Counted from the first letter of the stretch, positions 1-7,252 are shown. The stretch is 14,925 bases of DNA from Bacillota bacterium (GCA_023460575.1 JAEWPQ010000201.1:1-14925), one strand, 5' to 3'. Numbers and translations are program-made. Notes: generated from the sequence alone by a model not told the origin.

Positions 1-1569
1 CTGCTTGACAGTAAGGTGGGCTCCAGAGGCGGTGAGATTGATTATTCTCTTCTATTAGACGGTCTGATGGCAGAACGGGAGCAGGGGATTACCATTGATG
101 TGGCTTACCGGTATTTTACAACGGAAAGAAGAAGCTTTATTGTGGCGGATACGCCGGGGCATGAAGAATATACAAGAAATATGGCGGTAGGGGCTTCCTT
201 CGCCCAGTTAGCAGTCATTCTCGTGGATGCGAAGCAGGGTGTTCTGGTACAGACAAGGCGTCATTTAAGGATCTGTTCCCTCATGGGAATCCGTCATTTT
301 ATCTTTGCAGTCAACAAGATGGATCTGGCAGATTACAGCCAGGAACGTTTTGAAGAGATCAGCCGGAGTATTGCAGATCTGACAGAGAAATTGTCTTTAA
401 AGCATGTGACCATAATTCCTGTCAGCGCCACAGAAGGGGATAATGTAACGGTAAAATCAGATCATATGCTCTGGTATCAGGGAGAAACGCTGCTTTCCAG
501 TCTGGAGCAGACAGAAGTCGCCGAGGAGGATGGAAGCGGTTTTTATATGCCTGTTCAGAGAGTGTGCCGTCCGGACCATGAATTCCGCGGTTTTCAGGGA
601 CAGGTGGAATCAGGAACCGTCTCAGTCGGTCAAAGCCTTACAATTCTTCCCGGAAATGAGACAGCTAAGGTAAAAAGCATTCTGGTGGGAGACCGGTCAT
701 CTGACCAGGCAGCTGCAGGTCAGGCAGTTACCATACAGCTTGACAGAGAGGTGGATGTGAGCCGGGGAAGTGTTCTTACGGACCAGGATCAGCTGCCGGT
801 TAGCAAAGAAGTGAAGGCTTCCATCCTATGGATGGACGAAGCACCCCTTAAGGAGGGAAATGATTATCTGCTGAAGCTGGGAACAAGAATGCTGCCGGCT
901 GTGGTAAAACGCATTGATTACCGTGTGGATATTAATACAGGTGAACATTTACCCGCACGGGAGATCGGTAAGAATGAGATTGCTTCCTGTCTGCTTGAAT
1001 TTTCCCAAAGGCTTCCGGTTGATGAATTTAAAAGAAACAAAACTCTTGGGGAACTGATTTTGATTGACAGGATCAGCCATATGACATCAGCCTGCGGAGT
1101 GGTGGAGCATGTGGAGGGCCAGGAAGAAAAGCCCTATTTTGAAAACGGCGGACTACGGGCAGGCGGATATATTTTTGAAGAGTTCTATTTTAATCTGGAA
1201 AATGCTTTCCTTTCCAGACAGAAGACAAAAGAGACTACGTACCGCCAGGGTGACTTCGTCCCTGTTTCGGGAGACAGTTTCCAATATCCGGACTTTTTTG
1301 ATGTAATATCTTTGGAAGATTCCGTGGCAGTTCTTGTGCGAAACCGAACAATCCTGGATATCATAAGCCTTGAGGATTATGCTTATTCCGGGTTGCCGAT
1401 TCTGGATGAAAGAGGCTTTGCTTTAAAAATTGGTTCCAAAGAAGATCTGTTAAACTGTCTGGAAGAATATAAAAATATGGCTGGTAATAAAATTGCTTTC
1501 CATAATAAATGGTCTAAGTTTGAAACATACAGACGGATTGTATGTAATGAAAATTACTGGATTATTTAA
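1..1569 (+). CDS. cysN: Sulfate adenylyltransferase large (GTPase) subunit, 5'-truncated by window edge, with C-terminal extension
   Basis: CysN couples GTP hydrolysis to formation of adenosine 5'-phosphosulfate from ATP and sulfate, together with CysD, in the first step of cytosolic sulfate assimilation. The reading frame is open from base 1, so the gene starts upstream. By comparison with E. coli CysN as I remember it, about 60 residues including the P-loop are missing. The G3 motif DTPGHE is at bases 148-165, G4 NKMD at 313-324, and a SATEGDN segment follows. The conserved stretch AEREQGITIDVAYRYF is typical of CysN rather than of elongation factor Tu. Two beta-barrel domains follow, ending at about base 1113. 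The usual short tail, or a fused APS kinase, is replaced by roughly 150 residues (bases 1114-1566) that I do not recognise and that contain no P-loop. cysD is expected just upstream, outside the window. Identification as CysN is firm; the role of the extension is unknown. Confidence 0.93.
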   Translation: MLDSKVGSRGGEIDYSLLLDGLMAEREQGITIDVAYRYFTTERRSFIVADTPGHEEYTRNMAVGASFAQLAVILVDAKQGVLVQTRRHLRICSLMGIRHFIFAVNKMDLADYSQERFEEISRSIADLTEKLSLKHVTIIPVSATEGDNVTVKSDHMLWYQGETLLSSLEQTEVAEEDGSGFYMPVQRVCRPDHEFRGFQGQVESGTVSVGQSLTILPGNETAKVKSILVGDRSSDQAAAGQAVTIQLDREVDVSRGSVLTDQDQLPVSKEVKASILWMDEAPLKEGNDYLLKLGTRMLPAVVKRIDYRVDINTGEHLPAREIGKNEIASCLLEFSQRLPVDEFKRNKTLGELILIDRISHMTSACGVVEHVEGQEEKPYFENGGLRAGGYIFEEFYFNLENAFLSRQKTKETTYRQGDFVPVSGDSFQYPDFFDVISLEDSVAVLVRNRTILDIISLEDYAYSGLPILDERGFALKIGSKEDLLNCLEEYKNMAGNKIAFHNKWSKFETYRRIVCNENYWII

Positions 1570-1636
1570 AACCTGTAAAGGCAGAAGCGGCAGAATCAAA
1601 TCCCATTGCCTGGGGAACATTTATCAAAACTTAATA

Positions 1637-1686
1637 AAAAAACAGCTTTCCGTGTGCTATTATTGCAGCTGGGAAGCTGTTTTTTA
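1637..1686 (+). terminator. Rho-independent terminator of cysN
   Basis: The arm AACAGCTTTCC (1641-1651) pairs with GGGAAGCTGTT (1671-1681) over 11 bp with one G-U pair. The 19-nt loop is followed at once by a T run, and an A run precedes the left arm. It lies about 70 bp after the cysN stop codon. Confidence 0.85.
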
Positions 1687-1753
1687 TAGGAAGAGATAAT
1701 TTGTTTATTACATACTTTTCAGATAGTTTTATTGGTAAAATATACAAAATATA

Positions 1754-1774
1754 CGCAGTATACTTGATACTGCG
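1754..1774 (+). repeat. 21-bp palindromic element, copy 1
   Basis: The arms CGCAGTAT and ATACTGCG flank a 5-nt spacer ACTTG; the pairing extends one further bp on each side (T1753-A1775 neighbourhood). The reverse complement of copy 2 (2097-2117) is identical over all 21 bases, and the left flank AATAT is shared too. It could be an operator for a dimeric regulator, or the end hairpin of a small mobile element. Confidence 0.8.
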
Positions 1775-2096
1775 TAGTGAATATTGATGAAAAAATGACA
1801 TATTTTTATTATACAACACCCTAAATTAATTGTCAAATAATAGTATATTATGTAGAAATATGTATATTGTTATAAATTAAACATTGTTTTTAAGCTTAAA
1901 ATTGCCTGCTTTATTTAAATCACCAGTTAAGCCGTCAAAATTTACGTCAGTTAATATATTTAATAAAATAAGTATGCTATATGCTGTTAAGTATAATAGA
2001 GTGTTTATTTTTATGCAGAGGTACAAATCCTTATACCGTCATTTTTCAGCGTCAATATGAAAAAACATAGATAAATCAAAGCCTTTTTTTAACATG

Positions 2097-2117
2097 CGCA
2101 GTATCAAGTATACTGCG
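2097..2117 (-). repeat. 21-bp palindromic element, copy 2 (inverted)
   Basis: The arms CGCAGTAT and ATACTGCG flank the spacer CAAGT, the reverse complement of the spacer in copy 1. The element therefore faces the opposite way. It is centred 343 bp from copy 1 and about 130 bp upstream of the first chemoreceptor start. A TATACT hexamer (2109-2114) lies inside it, but no good -35 box is found 16-18 bp upstream. Confidence 0.8.
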
Positions 2118-2164
2118 AATATTATCGGCGTGTATTTTATGCAACACTTTTACAACAGCATTTC

Positions 2165-2212
2165 CAGTATCCTGCTAAAAAGCAGGAGAGCTGAGAGTAC
2201 TGCACGCCCAGC
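2165..2212 (+). other. Structured leader upstream of the first chemoreceptor
   Basis: A perfect 6-bp hairpin, CCTGCT (2171-2176), AAAA, AGCAGG (2181-2186), sits inside an outer helix CAGTA (2165-2169) with TACTG (2198-2202). A competing pairing GCTG (2190-2193) with CAGC (2209-2212) would enclose TACTG. No known riboswitch consensus was recognised; the c-di-GMP and other common motifs are not apparent. Confidence 0.35.
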
Positions 2213-2227
2213 AATATGTTAAATAAA

Positions 2228-2233
2228 AAGGAG
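2228..2233 (+). promoter_or_regulatory. Ribosome binding site that fixes the first chemoreceptor start
   Basis: AAGGAG lies 6 nt before ATG 2240. The upstream in-frame ATG at 2216 has no ribosome site in front of it, so 2240 is preferred. Confidence 0.8.
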
Positions 2234-2239
2234 ATAACT

Positions 2240-4294
2240 ATGTCGGAGCATGCTTCAGAAAAAAACGTGAGAAAGAATCACAAATTTGGTTTTAAAAGTC
2301 TTCTGACTAAAATACTTTTTTTCGTCGGAATCCCTGTCATTCTGTCCTTTTGTATTGTGGGTGCGGTCATCTTGTTTCTGGTAAAATCCAGTGTGGAAGA
2401 AATGACTGAAAAAGAGTTGATTGCAAAATCACAGGTGGCGGCTGAGGAGATGGAAGGATACTTTAATCAATATAAACACAAAGCCGGCCAGCTGTCAGAT
2501 ACGGTGATGTTTCAAAAATTCTTTCAGGATTTAAAGCCAGGTACAGTCATTACATCGGAATCAGGATTTGATGATATCAAACAGACCATGGTCCGGTCTT
2601 ATGAGAAAGATAAGGATTCTATTGTGGCTTTCTGGATTGCAGACATAGATTCCAGCCAGCTGGCCCAGTCAGACGGCTTTGTGTCTGATCAGACTTATCA
2701 TGTCACAGAACGTCCGTGGTATCAGCGCCTGGTAGATTCGGGAAGTACAATTATGACAGAGCCTTTTGAGGATTTCGCAACAAAGGCCCAGATTGTAAGT
2801 ATTATAGCCCCTGTTTTTGGAACAGATGGCAAAGAAATCATAGGAGCCGTAGGAATTGACTTTTCTTTGGATGGACTAGTAAAAACCATTGGCTCATACC
2901 AGCTTGGAGATACCGGATTTTACATACTTACATCAAAAGAAGGACAGGTTATTTACCATCCGGACAAGGAGATGGTAAATAAAAAAATTGCCGATTTGGA
3001 TATGTCACAGAACATGAAAGATGCTCTTACCTCCTCTTCGGAAGGATTCCTTTCCTTTACCTCAAAACAGTCAGATGCTGAGGGGTATGTGCGTAAGGTG
3101 GGAGATACGGGCTGGACTGTAGCTGCCGGACTTCCGGTGAATGAATTTTATCAGGGTTACAGGGCAATTACAGTCTCTATGATTGGGGTATTTGGGATTG
3201 CAGTGCTGGTGGTAGTTGTCATGATTCTGCTAATTTCCAAAATGATCGTTGCACCAATTAAGAAGCTGACCAAAACAGCTGACTTGATCGCTGACGGCAG
3301 GCTGGATATTTCGGCAGATGTAAGCTCCAGTGATGAGACCGGGCAGATGGCGTTTGCATTAAACCGCACGGTAGTCCAGTTAAACCGGTATATCGAATAT
3401 ATCCGCGAGATAACCCAGGTGCTTGAAGTGATGGCGGACGGAAATATGCAGATAGAGCTTCATCAGGATTATAAAGGGGAGTTTGCGCCTGTAAAAGATG
3501 CACTTTTAACCATTTCCCAGTCGCTAAACCACACTTTGAAGTTAATACAGGCAAGTGCAGATGAGGTGGGGATCGGAGCGGATCAGGTATCCCAGGGAGC
3601 TCAGACTCTGGCTTCAGGTTCGGCGGAACAGGCAGCCACCATTGAAGAATTAAGTGCTTCCATTGAAGGAATGTCAGAGCAGGCGGAATTGAATCTGGAG
3701 AAAGTGAAAAAAGCAGCAGAGTCTGTCATTCAATCAGCACAGGGACTTTCAAAGAGCAATGAATTTATGGAACAGCTAAGAACAGCCATGAAAGATATCA
3801 GCAGTTCCTCCGATAAAATAAACAGCATTACAAAAGTAATTGAAGATATCGCCTTCCAGACGAATATCCTTGCCTTAAATGCGGCAGTGGAAGCTGCCAG
3901 AGCAGGTGAAGCCGGGAAGGGATTTGCAGTAGTTGCTGACGAGGTCCGCAGTCTGGCTGAAAAATCAGCACAGGCAGCAGGACAGACTGTAGCCATCATT
4001 GTGCACTCTTCAGATACCGTTTCGAGAGGAGAAAAGCTGGTTGGTATTACGTCTGAGACCTTAAATGAGGTTGCGGTGAGCTCTGGTTTTGTTGAACAGG
4101 TCATTGGTGAAATCGAAGCTGCATCAAGATCACAGGCAGAATCGGCAAAACAGATGGCACTGGGACTTAACCAGGTATCAGCAGTGGTGCAGTCCAATGC
4201 GGCTACTGCACAGGAAAGTTCTGCTTCCAGCGAAGAACTGGCCGCTCAGGCCCAGACGCTTAGGGATGAAGTCGGGAAGTTTAAGCTTAGCTGA
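2240..4294 (+). CDS. Methyl-accepting chemotaxis protein with amino-acid-type dCache sensor
   Basis: A membrane chemoreceptor of 684 residues that would control CheA through CheW. It has a cytosolic N-terminus, TM1 at about residues 24-48, an extracellular dCache domain at 50-305, TM2 at about 312-334, HAMP at about 335-387, a second HAMP-like linker and a signalling domain at about 440-684. The pocket contains Y153, R158, W160 and Y161 in the arrangement Y-x4-R-x-W-Y, then D178 and D207. This matches the published amino-acid-binding dCache motif (PctA Y121, R126, W128, Y129, D146, D173); the position equal to PctA Y144 is Phe176. An amino-acid ligand is therefore inferred. The hairpin tip is canonical (IAFQTNILALNAAVEAARAGE, residues 537-557, cited for comparison with the soluble homologue). 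The C-terminus lacks an NWETF-like tether. A start at 2216 would add 8 residues. No terminator precedes the promoter of the next gene. Confidence 0.92.
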   Translation: MSEHASEKNVRKNHKFGFKSLLTKILFFVGIPVILSFCIVGAVILFLVKSSVEEMTEKELIAKSQVAAEEMEGYFNQYKHKAGQLSDTVMFQKFFQDLKPGTVITSESGFDDIKQTMVRSYEKDKDSIVAFWIADIDSSQLAQSDGFVSDQTYHVTERPWYQRLVDSGSTIMTEPFEDFATKAQIVSIIAPVFGTDGKEIIGAVGIDFSLDGLVKTIGSYQLGDTGFYILTSKEGQVIYHPDKEMVNKKIADLDMSQNMKDALTSSSEGFLSFTSKQSDAEGYVRKVGDTGWTVAAGLPVNEFYQGYRAITVSMIGVFGIAVLVVVVMILLISKMIVAPIKKLTKTADLIADGRLDISADVSSSDETGQMAFALNRTVVQLNRYIEYIREITQVLEVMADGNMQIELHQDYKGEFAPVKDALLTISQSLNHTLKLIQASADEVGIGADQVSQGAQTLASGSAEQAATIEELSASIEGMSEQAELNLEKVKKAAESVIQSAQGLSKSNEFMEQLRTAMKDISSSSDKINSITKVIEDIAFQTNILALNAAVEAARAGEAGKGFAVVADEVRSLAEKSAQAAGQTVAIIVHSSDTVSRGEKLVGITSETLNEVAVSSGFVEQVIGEIEAASRSQAESAKQMALGLNQVSAVVQSNAATAQESSASSEELAAQAQTLRDEVGKFKLS

Positions 4295-4319
4295 AACACA
4301 CAGGCAAGAGTGTAGCCAG

Positions 4320-4356
4320 CAGTGCAAATTTTTATCAATAAATCAGTGCAAATTTT
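4320..4356 (+). repeat. 13-bp direct repeat upstream of the second chemoreceptor promoter
   Basis: CAGTGCAAATTTT occurs at 4320-4332 and again at 4344-4356, 24 bp start to start. The second copy ends 11 bp before the -35 box at 4368, which is where an activator would bind. It may be a tandem regulator site. Confidence 0.6.
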
Positions 4357-4367
4357 GTAAAACCTTT

Positions 4368-4396
4368 TTGACACATGACGAAAAAAGGAATATACT
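4368..4396 (+). promoter_or_regulatory. Sigma-A promoter of the second chemoreceptor gene
   Basis: TTGACA (4368-4373), a 17-bp spacer and TATACT (4391-4396) form a near-perfect housekeeping promoter. Transcription should begin at about 4403, giving a leader of about 100 nt. Confidence 0.85.
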
Positions 4397-4407
4397 GGGG
4401 ATATATG

Positions 4408-4436
4408 AAAAAAAGGGGAGTAATCTCCTTTTTTTT
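4408..4436 (+). terminator. Terminator-like hairpin in the leader of the second chemoreceptor
   Basis: GGGGAG (4415-4420), loop TAAT, CTCC and a run of eight T (4425-4436) form a stem that extends into flanking A-T pairs and contains two G-U pairs. It lies downstream of the promoter at 4368-4396, so it begins only a few nucleotides after the predicted transcript start. It could end read-through from the first receptor gene, attenuate the second gene or protect its 5' end. Confidence 0.6.
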
Positions 4437-4504
4437 CTCCGGAAATCACAGGACAGAGAAGAATTTGGTTTTCGGATTTTATTACGGAGGAGGCACTAGG
4501 ATTT

Positions 4505-6460
4505 ATGAAGTACTTAAAAAATAAGCTTATACTTTTTATTTCATTATTATTGGTTTCTACAGTAACGTTTTTAACAGCAATATCATCATTTTTCTATTAT
4601 CAGAGTTCTCTGACAGAAGCAAAGAAAAGCTCTTCTTATCTGGCAGCATCGTATCAGCAGGGGATTGACTCAGTGCTTGACATCTACCGGAACCAGGTTA
4701 AGATCACAGCATCAAAGAGTTTTCTTACAGATGGTAAAACCTCTGCTGCAGAACAGAAGCGCCTTCTGGAAGAAGAAGCTCAGGCTTCCGGTTTTGAGTA
4801 TATTGCGATTGCCGATTCCAAGGGGGGCAATGATATGGGAGACCAGATAGCTGATCAGGAATTTTTCAAGCAGGCTGTCAGCGGAGTAACCTATATTTCC
4901 AGTCCGTTCATTAAGGGAGATAATAATTTAATGTTCTATATCGGTGCACCCATTGGCAGCACCGGAAAAGTACTTTATGGTCTGCTTCCTTACAAAGCGT
5001 TCAGTGATGAGCTTACAAAGATTAAAATTGGAGAAAGCGGATACGCATTTGTAGTAAATAAAGAGGGAAGGACCGTCATTCATCCCGACGTCGAGAATGT
5101 AATCAATCCGAAAAATTATCTCGAACTTGCAAAACAGGATTCATCCTATAAACCAACGGCTAAGATTTTTCAGGAGATGATGGCAGGAAAGACAGATACG
5201 GGCTTCAGCTATTACAAGGGAGTCCGCCGCCTGGTGGGATACATTCCTCTGGACGGCCCGGAGGGCTGGTCTGTTGCAGTAACTACGCCATTGACACAGA
5301 TTGAAGGAAATGTCCGCTTCACGCTTTTTATGTGCGTGTTTACCGGTCTGGTTCTCCTCGCAGCTTCCAATTTAATTATAAGAGCATTTGCACAGCGGAT
5401 TACAAAGCCGATTATTGAAGTGACACAGCGTATTGAGCGTCTGGCACATGGAGATTTGCAGGAGGATGTGGAGCTTACCAAAGGAAAAGATGAGAGTGCC
5501 CGTCTGGTTCTTGCACTTCACAATACCATCAAAGAGTTAAGGTCTTACATTATGGATATTTCCCATGTGTTAGATGCTGTGGCAAATAATGATTTGACAG
5601 TGACAAGTTCCGTGGTGTACATGGGTGATTTTATTCCCATTCAGACTGCTCTTGAGAAGATTTTGTCTTCTCTCAACAAGACGCTGTATAACATTGCCTG
5701 CTCTGCAGACCAGGTAGGTGCAAGCTCTTCCCAGGTCGCTTTGGGAGGACAGAATCTGGCCGCCAATTCAACGGAACAGTCGGCTACCACGGAGAGTTTA
5801 AGCTTATCCCTGGAGACGGTATCCACCCATATTAAGGATAATGCCGAGTATTCCCTTACCATAAAGAATATGACGGAGGCCGCTATCCTTGAGACCAGAC
5901 AGGGAGATGAGGAGATGAAAAAGCTGCTGGAATCCATGGCTAGCATTGATTCTTCTTCCAAGAAGATTCAGGAGATCATTCATATTATTGATGATATTGC
6001 TTTCCAGACCAATATTCTGGCATTAAATGCAGCCATTGAAGCAGCCCGTGCAGGAGAGGCAGGAAAAGGTTTCTCCGTTGTTGCCGATGAAGTGAGAGAA
6101 CTGGCTGGAAAAAGTGCTGATGCAGCAAAACAGACAACGGATTTGATACACAGCACAATGGAATCTGTTGCACAGGGAAAACAAAACACCGAATCAACTG
6201 CCCAGGTATTTAATAAGATCGTGGAGCAGACCAATACCATCGATACCCTTGTGTCCAAGGTATCCCAGTCATTAAAGAGCCAGGCAGACAGTGTTGCCCA
6301 GTTGGAAGACGGTATGCAAAAGATTTCCATGGTTACCCAGGCAAACTCAGCAACAGCAGAAGAAAGCGCCGCCACCAGCGAAGAACTGTTAAGTCAGATG
6401 CAGATGTTAAAAGAACAGATTATGGAATTCCGGCTTTCTAATGCGTCCGATCAGCTTTAA
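4505..6460 (+). CDS. Methyl-accepting chemotaxis protein, dCache type, ligand unknown
   Basis: A membrane chemoreceptor of 651 residues that would signal to CheA/CheW. TM1 is at about residues 8-31, an extracellular Cache region at 33-268, TM2 at about 272-293, HAMP at about 294-346, a HAMP-like linker at 347-395 and the signalling domain at 400-651. The tip (residues 498-519) is canonical, with FQTN and EAARAGEAGKGF. The segment that holds the amino-acid motif in the neighbouring receptor reads IADQEFFKQ here, without the Tyr, Arg and Trp ligands, so the two receptors should sense different compounds. The ribosome site AGGAGG (4488-4493) lies 11 nt before ATG 4505. The gene has its own promoter and probably a regulated leader, and it ends at the terminator at 6496. 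The two receptors are related in layout but are not recent duplicates; their sensor domains differ throughout. Confidence 0.92.
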   Translation: MKYLKNKLILFISLLLVSTVTFLTAISSFFYYQSSLTEAKKSSSYLAASYQQGIDSVLDIYRNQVKITASKSFLTDGKTSAAEQKRLLEEEAQASGFEYIAIADSKGGNDMGDQIADQEFFKQAVSGVTYISSPFIKGDNNLMFYIGAPIGSTGKVLYGLLPYKAFSDELTKIKIGESGYAFVVNKEGRTVIHPDVENVINPKNYLELAKQDSSYKPTAKIFQEMMAGKTDTGFSYYKGVRRLVGYIPLDGPEGWSVAVTTPLTQIEGNVRFTLFMCVFTGLVLLAASNLIIRAFAQRITKPIIEVTQRIERLAHGDLQEDVELTKGKDESARLVLALHNTIKELRSYIMDISHVLDAVANNDLTVTSSVVYMGDFIPIQTALEKILSSLNKTLYNIACSADQVGASSSQVALGGQNLAANSTEQSATTESLSLSLETVSTHIKDNAEYSLTIKNMTEAAILETRQGDEEMKKLLESMASIDSSSKKIQEIIHIIDDIAFQTNILALNAAIEAARAGEAGKGFSVVADEVRELAGKSADAAKQTTDLIHSTMESVAQGKQNTESTAQVFNKIVEQTNTIDTLVSKVSQSLKSQADSVAQLEDGMQKISMVTQANSATAEESAATSEELLSQMQMLKEQIMEFRLSNASDQL

Positions 6461-6495
6461 TAATAGATTATAAATGTTATTGAGAAAAAATAACC

Positions 6496-6526
6496 GGCAG
6501 GGCGTGTTGACGCCCTGCATTTTTTG
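6496..6526 (+). terminator. Rho-independent terminator after the second chemoreceptor
   Basis: A perfect 9-bp stem, GCAGGGCGT (6497-6505) with ACGCCCTGC (6510-6518), and loop GTTG are followed by ATTTTTTG. It lies 36 bp after the stop codon. The loop and right arm also contain the TTGACG that could serve as -35 box for tetR. Confidence 0.92.
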
Positions 6527-6535
6527 TATGATAAT
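6507..6535 (+). promoter_or_regulatory. Likely sigma-A promoter of the tetR-ABC operon
   Basis: TTGACG (6507-6512), a 17-bp spacer and GATAAT (6530-6535). The -35 box is buried in the preceding terminator hairpin and the -10 box touches the first operator palindrome at 6534, so a bound repressor would block polymerase. Confidence 0.6.
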
Positions 6536-6559
6536 AACATTGTTATATAACGGTGTTAT
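6534..6559. promoter_or_regulatory. Tandem palindromic operator for the TetR repressor
   Basis: Two perfect ATAAC-N3-GTTAT palindromes lie side by side with no gap: 6534-6546 (N3 = ATT) and 6547-6559 (N3 = GGT). Their junction GTTATATAAC is itself palindromic. The pair covers the -10 box and the expected transcript start and ends next to the tetR ribosome site. Adjacent sites of this kind suit autorepression by a TetR-family dimer pair. Assignment to this TetR is inferred from position. Confidence 0.8.
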
Positions 6560-6571
6560 AAAGGAGAATAA

Positions 6572-7189
6572 ATGGGTACTCAGGGAAATGATACACGCCT
6601 CGCTATCCTGGAAGCGGGGAAACAGGAGTTTTTAAAATACGGGTACGAAGGGGCTTCATTAAGGCGGATTGCCAGAGCGGCATGTGTAACAACCGGAGCG
6701 ATTTACGGTTATTTTCCGGGCAAGGAGGCGCTTTTTGAGGAACTGACCGGAGATGCTGCAGACGGGCTGATGGAAGGATACAGAAAGATGCATGTGGATT
6801 TTTCCGCTCTGCCTCCCGAAAAACAGGCAGCAGCCCTTGATGTGGTCTCAGACGAAAACATTCCATGGATGGTGGATTATGTTTATGACCGGTTTGATTT
6901 ATTTAAACTGATTTTTTGTAAAAGCAGCAAAGAATACTGTGACAGCTACTTAAGCCAGCTGACTGAAATTGAAGAAGCCTCGACCTGGGAATTTGTTAAG
7001 GCGATGAAGGAATTGGGGCATGAGGTCATGGATATTGACAGCACCATCATTCATATTTTGTCCCGTTCGTTTTTTCAGCAGCTCTGGGAGTTTGTAGCAC
7101 ATGACGTTCCCAGGGAAAAGGCCCTGTCTTACGGGCTGGTACTTGGAACATTCCAGCATGCGGGCTGGAAAAAAATTATGGGGCTTTAA
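6572..7189 (+). CDS. TetR/AcrR-family transcriptional repressor
   Basis: A 205-residue cytosolic DNA-binding repressor of the usual TetR length. The N-terminal helix-turn-helix lies at about residues 25-50: SLRRIARAACVTTGAIYGYF carries the usual helix 2, turn and recognition helix with GAIYGYF, followed by the typical KEALFEEL. The remaining three quarters form the helical ligand and dimer domain, which is not conserved enough to suggest a ligand. ATG 6572 has AAGGAG at 6561-6566, 5 nt upstream. The gene is preceded by a double palindrome that overlaps its promoter and is followed after about 80 bp by two ABC exporter genes. It therefore probably represses its own operon until an exported compound or a precursor binds it. 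Family assignment is firm; the inducer is unknown. Confidence 0.92.
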   Translation: MGTQGNDTRLAILEAGKQEFLKYGYEGASLRRIARAACVTTGAIYGYFPGKEALFEELTGDAADGLMEGYRKMHVDFSALPPEKQAAALDVVSDENIPWMVDYVYDRFDLFKLIFCKSSKEYCDSYLSQLTEIEEASTWEFVKAMKELGHEVMDIDSTIIHILSRSFFQQLWEFVAHDVPREKALSYGLVLGTFQHAGWKKIMGL

Positions 7190-7252
7190 TGCTCCATATT
7201 ATTTTGAATATTGATTAGTCATAGCTAACTAATGGCTGATCAGGATATGCCT

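Larger units (their letters stand above)
1687..2164. other. AT-rich intergenic region without a recognised gene
   Basis: No credible coding sequence is visible; the only open frames are short, lack ribosome sites and are very AT-rich. The stretch contains two oppositely oriented copies of one 21-bp palindrome (listed separately) about 340 bp apart, and several TA-rich segments. A weak promoter-like pair TTGTCA (1830-1835) and TAGAAA (1853-1858), spacer 17, is present but unconvincing. I see no tRNA and no riboswitch class that I recognise. It separates the end of the sulfate gene from the first chemoreceptor, so it should carry that receptor's promoter, which I could not place with confidence. 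Confidence 0.6.

Noticed and set aside
1631..1819. Minus-strand frame of 62 codons in the spacer after cysN
   Set aside because: It is AT-rich, has no ribosome site, runs through the cysN terminator and palindrome copy 1, and resembles no protein I know.
1754..2117. CRISPR array
   Set aside because: There are only two repeat copies, in opposite orientation and 343 bp apart, with no cas genes.
2026..2117. c-di-GMP riboswitch upstream of the first chemoreceptor
   Set aside because: A CAAAGCC fragment resembles part of the class I motif, but the remaining conserved blocks and the tetraloop-receptor elements are missing.
2124..2139. Sigma-D (flagellar) promoter read on the minus strand
   Set aside because: GCCGATAA-like and TAAA elements are present but only about 6 bp apart instead of about 15, and they point away from the receptor gene.
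3730..4197. Long minus-strand frame inside the first chemoreceptor (similar ones at 5641-5961 and 5980-6375)
   Set aside because: These are antisense shadows of the Ala-, Ser- and Glu-rich signalling domain, in which the reverse frame rarely meets stop codons.
4089..4499. Plus-strand frame spanning the end of the first receptor and the promoter of the second
   Set aside because: It is out of frame with the receptor, crosses a consensus promoter and hairpin, and has no ribosome site.
4405..4524. Small leader frame (40 codons) overlapping the start of the second chemoreceptor
   Set aside because: It begins at the predicted transcript start with no ribosome site, runs through the terminator-like hairpin and has a composition dictated by the A and T runs.
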